The translations under genes and the position numbers were made by a program. From Chloroflexota bacterium (lineage in GTDB: Bacteria > Chloroflexota > Limnocylindria > Limnocylindrales > CSP1-4): a stretch of 6,381 bases of DNA. The notes below the pieces were generated by a model. That model ran no database searches. It had not been told where the DNA came from and worked only from the letters and a program-made list of their open reading frames with translations. Below are positions 1-6,287 of this stretch, piece after piece; position 1 is the stretch's first letter; the number at the start of each line of letters is the position of its first letter. The stretch lies in contig JACQEH010000263.1 of the NCBI GenBank assembly GCA_016200675.1, positions 1-6,381 of the forward strand, read 5' to 3'.

Positions 1-991
1 CCTCGTCTACGACGACTTCGACCTGCCGACCTACGTCGGTCCGACGACGTTCGCCAACCTGCCCTGGGTCACGGACCCGGCCGAGCTCCGGGCGCGGAAG
101 GTCGACGTGGCGATCGTCGGCGCCCCGTTCGACGACATGGTCACCCATCGATCCGGGGCCCGGTTCGGCCCGCGGGCGATCCGCGAGGCCCAGTACAGCA
201 CCGGCTCCCTGAACTCGCTCCAGCTCGGCATCCAACCCTTCGAGCACCTGACCGTGGTGGACGCCGGGGATGCCAACATCGTCCCCGCCTACTGGCAGCG
301 AGCCCACGCGATGATCTATCGGAAGGTCCACGAAGTGGCCCGGTCCGGAGCCGTCCCGATCGTCCTGGGTGGCGACCACTCGATCACCTGGCCGTCGGCG
401 ACGGCGATCGCCGAGGTTCGCCGGCCGGGCAGCATCGGGATCGTCCACTTCGACGCCCACGCGGATACGGCGCCCGACAGCTGGGGCCAGATCGCCAGCC
501 ACGGCTCGCCGATGCGGAACCTCATCGAATCCGGGGCGGTGTCGGGCCGGAACTTCGTCCAGGTTGGCCTCCGCGGCTACTGGCCGCCGCCGGAAGTCCT
601 CGACTGGATGCGCGAGCACGGACTCCGCTCCCACTTCATGACAGAGATCGAAGACCGCGGTGCCGAGGCCGTCGTGGGCGACGCCATCGCCGAGGCTCTC
701 GACGGCCCGGATTTGGTCTACCTCTCGGTCGACATCGACGTCGTCGATCCGGGCCTGGCACCGGGTACCGGGACGCCCGAGCCGGGCGGGCTCCTGACCC
801 GCGAGCTGCTCCGGGCTGTCCGCCAGATCGTCGGGGCGGTCGACCTTGCCGGCATGGACATCGTGGAGGTGTCGCCGCCGTACGACTGGGCGGAATCCAC
901 GGCGATGATCGCCAACCGGGTCGCGCTCGAGGCCATCTCGGCCCTCGCCGTGAAGCACCGGGCAGGGGAGTGGCGGCGCCGCGAGGGCTGA
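1..991 (+). CDS. speB: Ureohydrolase, agmatinase family (5' end outside window)
   Basis: Manganese-dependent ureohydrolase of the arginase/agmatinase fold. Such enzymes release urea from a guanidino compound; agmatine to putrescine is the commonest substrate in this branch. The reading frame is open from base 2 (first complete codon), so the true start is upstream. A GTG at 107 would cut off the conserved N-terminal stretch with the residues YVGPTTFANLPWVTDP, so I reject it as the start. About 329 codons are present, close to a full family protein. All metal ligands are visible: His in GGDHS (codon 377-379), Asp, His and Asp in DAHAD (452, 458, 464), and the two Asp of SVDID (731, 737), followed by the usual DPGLAPGTGTPEPGG loop. 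SHGSPMR follows the second motif. The stop is TGA 989-991, and the next gene begins 27 bases later. The family is certain. Agmatine as substrate is less so: guanidinobutyrate, guanidinopropionate or another guanidino compound is possible, and no polyamine gene is in view to decide. Confidence 0.9.
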   Translation, partial: LVYDDFDLPTYVGPTTFANLPWVTDPAELRARKVDVAIVGAPFDDMVTHRSGARFGPRAIREAQYSTGSLNSLQLGIQPFEHLTVVDAGDANIVPAYWQRAHAMIYRKVHEVARSGAVPIVLGGDHSITWPSATAIAEVRRPGSIGIVHFDAHADTAPDSWGQIASHGSPMRNLIESGAVSGRNFVQVGLRGYWPPPEVLDWMREHGLRSHFMTEIEDRGAEAVVGDAIAEALDGPDLVYLSVDIDVVDPGLAPGTGTPEPGGLLTRELLRAVRQIVGAVDLAGMDIVEVSPPYDWAESTAMIANRVALEAISALAVKHRAGEWRRREG

Positions 992-1006
992 CGACCCGCC
1001 GGCAGG

Positions 1007-1019
1007 TAGCATCGGCACA
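1007..1019 (+). promoter_or_regulatory. Putative leaderless promoter of the methyltransferase gene
   Basis: TAGCAT at 1007-1012 fits the TANNNT form of a sigma70-type -10 element. Six bases separate it from the ATG at 1019, so the expected transcription start falls on or next to the A of the start codon. No convincing Shine-Dalgarno sequence lies 5-10 bases before the ATG, which fits leaderless translation. No good -35 is seen: CTGACG at 988-993 resembles TTGACA but is only 13 bases away. The element sits in the 27-base gap after the agmatinase stop. This is a pattern-based inference. Confidence 0.45.
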
Positions 1020-1816
1020 TGCCCAACCCCGAGCCCGATGTCGCCGCTGCCCTGGCCCGCCTCTACGACCTCGACCTGTCCGTCGATCCGGGCGATGTCG
1101 ACCTCTACCTTGCTCTCGCAGCACGGACCGGCGGTCCGATCGTGGAGCTCTGCGCGGGGAGCGGGCGAATCGCCATCCCCCTGGCCGCCGCCGGCCACGA
1201 GGTCACGGGCGTGGACAGGGACGAGGCAATGCTTGCCCGCGCCGACATCCGGGCCGGGTGGGAGCCCTCGGAGGTGGCCGCCCGGATCACCATGATCGAG
1301 GGCGACCTGTTTGGGGCCGCGGTCCCGGGTGCCGGTACGTTTCGCCTGGGGATCATCGGCCTCAACTCGCTCCTGGTCCTCGGCGGGCCGCCCCGCCAGC
1401 GAGCCGCCTTCGCGGTCCTGGCGGGCCTCCTTGCCCCGGGCGGCGTGGCCGTCGTCGACACCTGGCTGCCCCTGGCCGACGATCTCGCCCGCTTCGACGG
1501 GCGGCTTGGCCTCGAATGGGTCCGAGGCGAGCCGTCCTCCGGCCAGGACGTCATGAAGCTCGTCGCGGCCTGGTACGACAGCGCGTCGCGGGTGGTGACG
1601 CTGACAACGATCTTCGACGAAGGTCGCCCCGGCGAGGCCCCCCGGCGCTGGATTCGCGAGGACGCCCTCCACCTCGTGGCGGCCGACGAGCTGCGGATGT
1701 ACGCCGAGGATGCCGGCCTGGAGATCGAGGTCGTGGCCGGCGACCATGACCTTTCGCCGTTGCGGGCGGGCGACGAACGGGCCATCGTGGTTGCCCGCCG
1801 GCCGGGCGGCCCGTGA
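1019..1816 (+). CDS. Class I SAM-dependent methyltransferase, substrate unknown
   Basis: 265-residue protein with a Rossmann-type methyltransferase fold. SAM-binding motif I is VELCAGSGR (Glu43 to Arg50), followed by strand 2 ending in GVDRD, where Asp66 is placed to hold the ribose hydroxyls. IEGDLF then fits the adenine-contacting loop. LLAPGGVAVVDTW, near residues 139-151, is the typical strand-5 region after the 'L.PGG' motif. The C-terminal part (RWIREDALHLVAADELRMYA, then a strand ending IVVARR) matches the usual end of the Methyltransf_25-like families. There is no signal peptide or membrane segment, so it is cytoplasmic. The acceptor substrate cannot be told from the sequence, and the neighbours do not suggest one. 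ATG 1019 is chosen because it lies six bases after a -10-like box and gives a normal N-terminus. The stop is TGA 1814-1816, which overlaps the putative promoter of the next gene. Confidence 0.85.
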   Translation: MPNPEPDVAAALARLYDLDLSVDPGDVDLYLALAARTGGPIVELCAGSGRIAIPLAAAGHEVTGVDRDEAMLARADIRAGWEPSEVAARITMIEGDLFGAAVPGAGTFRLGIIGLNSLLVLGGPPRQRAAFAVLAGLLAPGGVAVVDTWLPLADDLARFDGRLGLEWVRGEPSSGQDVMKLVAAWYDSASRVVTLTTIFDEGRPGEAPRRWIREDALHLVAADELRMYAEDAGLEIEVVAGDHDLSPLRAGDERAIVVARRPGGP

Positions 1817-1830
1817 TACCGTCTTGATGA
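1814..1830 (+). promoter_or_regulatory. Putative extended -10, leaderless promoter of the cpaE-like gene
   Basis: TG at 1814-1815, one base, then TACCGT at 1817-1822 forms an extended -10 of the TGnTANNNT type. The ATG at 1830 is seven intervening bases downstream, the spacing expected for a leaderless start; the ATG at 1827 is only four. The TG belongs to the methyltransferase TGA stop, so promoter and stop codon share bases. No Shine-Dalgarno sequence is seen upstream of either ATG. This resembles the signal before the methyltransferase. It is a pattern inference, and read-through from upstream is also possible. Confidence 0.4.
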
Positions 1831-2981
1831 TGGCAACGAGCGATCAGATCCGCCTGCTGCTCGTCGAGGACGTGCCGCAGGTCGCCCAGTACGTCCGCAG
1901 CCTGCTCCAGTCGCAGGGCCAGATCAAGCTCGTCGAGGTCCTCACCGACGGTGGCAAGGCCGTCCAGCAGGTGCCCGAGATCCGGCCCGACGTGGTCATC
2001 GTGGATGCCCTGCTCCAGGGCCGGGTGAAGGCGACCCAGGTTGTCAGCCAGCTTCGGGAGGGCGGCCACAACGTCCCCGTGATCATGCTGACCGTGCCGC
2101 AGCAGCCGGTCGAGGCCGACCCCGCCCATGGTGTCCACGGCGTCCTGACCATGCCCTTCTCGGGCTACGACCTCATCACCCGGGTGAGCGAGGTCCGCAA
2201 GGCCCACGCCGCCGAGGACGCCGCCGGTCCCTCGAAGGTGATCGCCGTGTTCGCCCCCAAGGGCGGTGTCGGGAAGACGACGATCGCCTTCAACCTCGGG
2301 GTCGCGGCCAGCCGCGTCGGCCGCCGGACCGTCCTCGTCGACGGCAGCATCCAGTTCGCCGACCTCCGGGCGCTCCTGCGCGTCCCGAGCGACGCGCCCT
2401 CGATCCTGGACCTGCCGACCGACCGGATCGTGGAATCCGACCTCTCCGAGGTGGTCTGGCGCGATCCGTCGGGCGTCGACATCCTGCTGGCCCCGCCCCG
2501 GATCGAGATGTCCGAGATGATCACCGCCCGCGACCTCGAGAAGGTCCTGTCGCTCCTGCGCCGCCTCTACGAGGTGGTGATCATCGACATGTCGGTCGCT
2601 CTCGACGAGCTGAACCTGGCCCTCTTCGACCGGGCGGACGTGATCCTCGAGATCGTCACCTACGACTCGACGACGATCCACAACACGATTGCCCTGGCCG
2701 ACACGTTCCGGGTGATCGGCTACCCGCCGACGAAGGTCCAGTACCTCCTCAACCGGGCCGACGCGAACTCGGGGATCGATCCCGCGGAGCTCGCGCGGGC
2801 GCTCGGGCGAGTGCCCGAGCACGAGGTCCGCTCGGAAGGCAGGGTCGTGGTCCCGGCCAACAACCAGGGCATCCCATTCGTCCTCTCGGATCCCGGGGCG
2901 GGGGTCAGCCAGGACATCGATCGCGTCGTCGCGAACCTCCTCGGGACGGGGCGGGCGGCGGTGGCGGCCGGCGCTCGCTGA
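1830..2981 (+). CDS. CpaE/TadZ-like protein: receiver-like domain plus MinD-type ATPase
   Basis: About 383 residues (384 from the adjacent ATG 1827, whose numbering is used here). Residues 8-125 form a response-regulator-like domain: acidic pair Glu14/Asp15, phospho-acceptor-like Asp60 in VVIVDALLQG and Thr89 in VIMLT are kept, but the conserved Lys of the KPF motif is Met109 (TMPF). After a short linker, residues 138-375 are a MinD/ParA-type ATPase with a deviant Walker A, KGGVGKTT (Lys145, Lys150), a Walker B-type Asp254 (VVIIDMS) and a late NNQGIPFVL motif like MinD's NQGEPV. At the MinD Asp40 position there is Ser174 (VDGSIQFADL). There is no C-terminal amphipathic membrane helix like MinD's. 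The domain order matches CpaE/TadZ, which localise Tad/Flp pilus assembly, but no other Tad gene is in the window. Start: ATG 1827 and 1830 are both possible, and 1830 fits the promoter spacing better. A 7-base gap to murI suggests co-transcription. The family is clear; the function here is inferred. Confidence 0.85.
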   Translation: MATSDQIRLLLVEDVPQVAQYVRSLLQSQGQIKLVEVLTDGGKAVQQVPEIRPDVVIVDALLQGRVKATQVVSQLREGGHNVPVIMLTVPQQPVEADPAHGVHGVLTMPFSGYDLITRVSEVRKAHAAEDAAGPSKVIAVFAPKGGVGKTTIAFNLGVAASRVGRRTVLVDGSIQFADLRALLRVPSDAPSILDLPTDRIVESDLSEVVWRDPSGVDILLAPPRIEMSEMITARDLEKVLSLLRRLYEVVIIDMSVALDELNLALFDRADVILEIVTYDSTTIHNTIALADTFRVIGYPPTKVQYLLNRADANSGIDPAELARALGRVPEHEVRSEGRVVVPANNQGIPFVLSDPGAGVSQDIDRVVANLLGTGRAAVAAGAR

Positions 2982-2984
2982 GGG
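2980..2984 (+). promoter_or_regulatory. Shine-Dalgarno-like site for murI
   Basis: GAGGG at 2980-2984 overlaps the TGA stop of the cpaE-like gene and lies four bases before ATG 2989. This is the clearest purine-rich ribosome site in the window. It supports 2989 as the murI start and translation from a polycistronic message, in contrast to the genes at 1019 and 1830, which lack such a site. The spacing is slightly short. Confidence 0.4.
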
Positions 2985-2988
2985 CCGG

Positions 2989-3924
2989 ATGTCCGATCCA
3001 CGGCCGATCGGCGTCTTCGACTCGGGCGTCGGCGGGCTCACGGTCCTCCGGGAGATCCTCCGCCGGTCGCCCGGCGAGTCGACGATCTACCTCGGCGACA
3101 ACGCTCGGGCGCCTTACGGGACGCGGTCCGACGACGAGGTCCGGGCCTTCAGTCAGGAGGCTATCGACGTCCTCGTCGAGCGCGACGTCAAGGCCGTCGT
3201 CGTGGCCTGTAACACGTCGACGGCGGTCGCGATCGGCGATCTCCGGCGCCGCTACGACCTGCCCGTGCTGGGCGTCATCCGGCCCGGTGCGGTGACGGCC
3301 TCGCTGACGACCAGGAATCGCCGGGTCGGCGTGATCGCGACTCCGGCGACGATCCGCTCGCATGCCTACTTCGCGGCCATCAAGGACGAGAACCCGGCGG
3401 TCGAGGTCTACGAGCACGCGACGCCGGCCCTTGTCCCGATGGTCGAGGCCGGCCGCCTCGCCGGCCCGGCGGTCGAGGCCATCGTGGCCGAGGCCCTGGC
3501 ACCGCTCCTCGGCGAGCGCGATGCCTCGGGCGAGTTCGTCTTCCCGCTCCCGGCCTCGGCCCGGATCGACACCCTGCTCCTCGGCTGCACCCATTACCCG
3601 CTGCTCCAGGCGGCCATCGCGGCGATCGCCGGCGACCGCATCGCGATCGTCGACTCGGCGTCGGCCACGGCCTCTGCCCTCAACGACCTCCTGGCCATCA
3701 ACGGCCTCGAAGCCCCCGGAAGCTCGCGCGGAACGGCGGCCGATGCCGGCGAGGCCGGGCACGGCGCCCCGCCCGGCCGGCGCGCGGCGGCGGCCCACCT
3801 CCAGCTGACGACCGGGGACGTGGCCGCCTTCCGGGCCATCGCCGGCCGGATGTTCGGCGACGCGTTCCCGGACGTGGAAGGCGTTGACCTAACGGTCGGC
3901 GGCGCCGGACGGCTGGCCGGATGA
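2989..3924 (+). CDS. murI: Glutamate racemase
   Basis: Cofactor-independent racemase that interconverts L- and D-glutamate, supplying D-Glu for the peptidoglycan stem peptide in the cytoplasm. The N-terminal GVFDSGVGGLTVLREI (residues 8-23) is the family signature. LGDNARAPYG follows, and both catalytic cysteines are present: Cys74 in ACNTSTA and Cys200 in GCTHYPLL. The protein is 311 residues against about 265 usually. The excess fits two insertions: residues 175-192, just before the strand leading to Cys200, and an Ala/Gly/Pro-rich stretch 241-269 (bases 3709-3795). Removing both leaves about 264. There is no N-terminal extension like that of the UDP-MurNAc-Ala-activated E. coli enzyme. ATG 2989 has GAGGG four bases upstream and gives the standard N-terminus. 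It follows the cpaE-like gene by 7 bases, and its TGA overlaps the next start (ATGA), so it looks like the second gene of a four-gene operon. Function is confident. Confidence 0.95.
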   Translation: MSDPRPIGVFDSGVGGLTVLREILRRSPGESTIYLGDNARAPYGTRSDDEVRAFSQEAIDVLVERDVKAVVVACNTSTAVAIGDLRRRYDLPVLGVIRPGAVTASLTTRNRRVGVIATPATIRSHAYFAAIKDENPAVEVYEHATPALVPMVEAGRLAGPAVEAIVAEALAPLLGERDASGEFVFPLPASARIDTLLLGCTHYPLLQAAIAAIAGDRIAIVDSASATASALNDLLAINGLEAPGSSRGTAADAGEAGHGAPPGRRAAAAHLQLTTGDVAAFRAIAGRMFGDAFPDVEGVDLTVGGAGRLAG

Positions 3925-5189
3925 CCAACCGGCACCAGCCTTCACGCAGTCAGCCCGTCCGTGGTGTCGCCGCGGCACCCGCCGGGAGCGGTGGTGGCCG
4001 GGGCGGGGAGTGGGCGACGGATCGACGCTGGCAGGCCGGGTTCCTCGTCGGCTCGGCATTGGGCGTTGCCGCCACGATCCTCGGCCGCCGGGCCGAGCGA
4101 TCGGCCCGGCGCGGCCTGGTCGACTGGGAGGACGTGGAGCGGCTGGCCGTCCAGCGTGTCGAGAGGGGCCCGAATCGCCTCTCGGCGGCCGAGCTCCAGG
4201 CCGTCGAGGGCACCTATCGCGAGGTCATGGCCAGCGTGGTCCCGCGCCTCGCCGAGGCGCTCGGGACACCCCTCCCCGGCGTGGTCGACCGGGCCCTCGT
4301 GGTCGACCGGGCGACGTGGGTCCGGGCCAACGTGGCGACGTTCCGGTCCCTCATCGCCCGGATCGAGTCCGGGCTCCTCGAGCAGGTCGTCCGGTCGGGT
4401 GGAGGGCTGACCGCGTCGGCCATGGTCATCGCCAATCGCTGGGTCACCAGCCGCCAGCTCGGCTTCCTGCTCGGTTTCATGGGTGCGCGCGTCCTGGGCC
4501 AGTACGACATCGCCCTCCTGGCCGCCGAGGCGGAGGACGGCCGGCTGCTCTTCGTCGAAGAGAACATCCAGGCCACGGCAAGGGCCCTGGACGTCCCGAT
4601 CGGGCCGTTCCGGACCTGGATCGCCCTCCACGAGACGACGCATGCCTTCGAGTTCGAGGGTCATCCCTGGCTTCGCCCGTATCTCGCGGAGCGCCTCGAG
4701 CGACAGCTGACGCTCTTCAGCGGCTCCACCTCCACGCTCGGCCGGGACGCGGCTCGCGCACTGGGCCGGGCGCTTCGCGGCGAGGGCTCCGGGGAGCATT
4801 GGATGGAACGCCTCATGTCGCCCGAGCAGCGCACCCTCTTCCGGGAGACGCAGGCGGTCATGAGCCTCCTCGAGGGCTTCTCGGACTACGTCATGGACGA
4901 GGTCGGGCGGGGACTCGTCCCGGGGCTGGAGACCATCTCGGCCCGCTTCCACGACCGAAGGACGCAGCGGACCGCCTTCGAGCGGGCGATCCTTCGGCTG
5001 ACCGGGATGGACCTCAAGATGGAGCAGTACCGGCGCGGCGAGGCGTTCGTGCGGGCGATCGCGGAGGCACGGGGCCGAACGGCGCTCGATCGCGTCTGGG
5101 CCTCCCCCTCGACGCTGCCCACGCCCGAGGAGATCGAGGCGCCCGCGCGCTGGATCGCCCGTGTCCTCGACGGGCAGGGCGCGCCGTGA
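3921..5189 (+). CDS. Zinc-dependent metalloprotease-like protein, F420-associated zincin family (PF10103-type)
   Basis: 422 residues. The zinc motif HETTH is at residues 237-241 (His237, Glu238, His241), followed by AFEFEGHPWLRPYL, which matches the family in which the helix is followed by a Pro-Trp-Leu segment. EGFSDYVMD (318-326) corresponds to the conserved EGxxDxVMD block; Glu318 is a plausible third zinc ligand (inference). Before the motif, residues 64-100 (VDWEDVERLAVQRV and so on) match the start of the family domain. The N-terminal 30 residues are Ser/Gly/Arg-rich, and residues 39-55 form a hydrophobic segment (GFLVGSALGVAATILG) followed by basic residues, so an N-terminal membrane anchor with the domain probably inside is likely. 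The family is described as coenzyme F420 biosynthesis-associated from phylogenetic co-occurrence. Its substrate is unknown, and no F420 gene is seen here. The start ATG overlaps the murI stop (ATGA) and the TGA overlaps the next start (GTGA), so translational coupling at both ends is likely. Confidence 0.85.
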   Translation: MTNRHQPSRSQPVRGVAAAPAGSGGGRGGEWATDRRWQAGFLVGSALGVAATILGRRAERSARRGLVDWEDVERLAVQRVERGPNRLSAAELQAVEGTYREVMASVVPRLAEALGTPLPGVVDRALVVDRATWVRANVATFRSLIARIESGLLEQVVRSGGGLTASAMVIANRWVTSRQLGFLLGFMGARVLGQYDIALLAAEAEDGRLLFVEENIQATARALDVPIGPFRTWIALHETTHAFEFEGHPWLRPYLAERLERQLTLFSGSTSTLGRDAARALGRALRGEGSGEHWMERLMSPEQRTLFRETQAVMSLLEGFSDYVMDEVGRGLVPGLETISARFHDRRTQRTAFERAILRLTGMDLKMEQYRRGEAFVRAIAEARGRTALDRVWASPSTLPTPEEIEAPARWIARVLDGQGAP

Positions 5190-6283
5190 GCGCGGGCGGG
5201 CCCGGCCTCGGCTCCAGTGACCTGAACCGGCCGGGACCCGGCAGCGGCCCCAACGGCGTGCCGACCGCGCTTGCCGTCAGCCCGATCCTCTCGGCCCGGG
5301 TCAGGGCCGCGGACCTCGATGCCATTCGCGAAGCGGCGCCCGGGTCGCGCGTCGTCAACCTCTCGGTCGAGGGGCTCGCCGACGGTCCGGTCGAGGACGT
5401 CGAGGTCCTGCTCCGCGGCTGGCTCAGCTCCGAGGCGTTCGACCGGCTCCTCGCCCGCGCCCCGCGCCTGCGCTGGGTCCACTCCGCGACCTCGGGCGTC
5501 GAGCGGGCCCTCACCCCGGCCGCCCGCGAGCGGGGGATTGTCGTCACGAACGCCCGCGGGGTGTTCACCCGGCCGATCGCGGAGCACGTCCTGATGCTGA
5601 TCCTGGCGATCAGCCGGCGGCTGCCCCAGCTCCTGGAGCTCCAGCGGGAACGGACTTGGCAGCCGCTCCAGGGGCTTGAGCTCCGCGAGCTGACCGTCGG
5701 CATCGTCGGCTACGGCTCCATCGGGCGGGCCGTCGCCTCGCTGGCCGGAGCCTTCGGCGCCCGGATCATCGCCCAGCGCCGGAACGTCGCCGCCGGGGCC
5801 GCCGCGAGCGCCGCCGCCGCACTGGACGATCCGGATGACGCCTTTCCGTTCGCGCCAGTGGCCGACCGGATCGTCGGACCCGAGGGCCTTCACGAGCTCC
5901 TCGGGGCGTCGGACGTGGTGGTCCTGGCAGCACCCCTGACACCCGAGACCGAGAACATGATCGACGCCGCGGCGCTGGCGGCGATGCGCCCCGACGCCTG
6001 GCTGATCAACGTCGCCCGCGGCCGCCTGATCGACGACCGGGCCCTCCTCGACGCCCTCGCCGGCCACCGCATCGGCGGCGCTGCGCTGGACGCGTTCCGG
6101 GAGGAGCCGCTGCCGCCGACCTCCCCGCTCTACGACCTCTCGAACGTCATCGTCACGCCCCATACGGCGTGGTCGTCCGCCCGAGTCCTCGATCGGAGCA
6201 TCGGCCTCTTTTGCGACAACCTCCGGCGCTTCGCGGCGGGCGAGTCGCTGCGCAACGTCGTCGATCCGGGCGCGGGGTACTGA
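5186..6283 (+). CDS. D-isomer-specific 2-hydroxyacid dehydrogenase, probably NADP(H)-preferring
   Basis: 365 residues from GTG 5186. Cytosolic oxidoreductase that interconverts 2-hydroxy and 2-keto acids. The cofactor loop GYGSIG is at residues 175-180. The catalytic triad is visible: Arg278 in NVARGRLID, Glu307 in REEPLPP and His326 in TPHTAW. After strand 2 the sequence reads AQRRN (Gln197, Arg198, Arg199); the Asp that binds NAD is absent and two Arg are present, as in NADP-using glyoxylate/hydroxypyruvate reductases. Residues 200-222 are an Ala/Asp-rich insertion. SATSGVER and RPIAEHVLMLIL match the substrate-domain hinge. The substrate (glyoxylate, hydroxypyruvate or another keto acid) cannot be fixed. 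The start GTG overlaps the zincin TGA (GTGA), favouring coupling. It gives a Gly/Pro-rich tail of about 24 residues before the domain, so GTG 5258 is an alternative. It is the last gene of the run; a hairpin begins 5 bases after its stop. Confidence 0.88.
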   Translation: MSAGGPGLGSSDLNRPGPGSGPNGVPTALAVSPILSARVRAADLDAIREAAPGSRVVNLSVEGLADGPVEDVEVLLRGWLSSEAFDRLLARAPRLRWVHSATSGVERALTPAARERGIVVTNARGVFTRPIAEHVLMLILAISRRLPQLLELQRERTWQPLQGLELRELTVGIVGYGSIGRAVASLAGAFGARIIAQRRNVAAGAAASAAAALDDPDDAFPFAPVADRIVGPEGLHELLGASDVVVLAAPLTPETENMIDAAALAAMRPDAWLINVARGRLIDDRALLDALAGHRIGGAALDAFREEPLPPTSPLYDLSNVIVTPHTAWSSARVLDRSIGLFCDNLRRFAAGESLRNVVDPGAGY

Positions 6284-6287
6284 GCCG

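Noticed and set aside
107..109. GTG 107 as start of the agmatinase
   Set aside because: The frame stays open to the left edge, and the residues before it match the conserved ureohydrolase N-terminus.
970..1749. Open + frame of 259 codons overlapping the methyltransferase
   Set aside because: Arg/Gly/Pro-rich shadow in another frame of a gene with clear SAM-binding motifs.
1710..1826. ATG 1710 as start of the cpaE-like gene
   Set aside because: It would add 39 residues of out-of-frame methyltransferase reading and a 107-base overlap. The receiver domain begins right after ATG 1827/1830.
1551..3041. Long open frame (496 codons) on the - strand opposite the cpaE-like gene
   Set aside because: It mirrors a well-supported + gene in very GC-rich DNA. 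The product is an Asp/Arg/His/Gly-rich string without recognisable motifs, as expected from antisense reading of high-GC codons.
3942..4952. Open frame (336 codons) on the - strand opposite the zincin
   Set aside because: Antisense shadow of the zincin; biased composition and no domain that I recognise.
4010..5185. Upstream continuation of the dehydrogenase frame to 4010, suggesting a 757-residue fusion protein
   Set aside because: The upstream part is Arg/Gly/Pro-rich out-of-frame reading of the zincin gene with no domain. GTG 5186 overlapping the zincin stop is the natural start.
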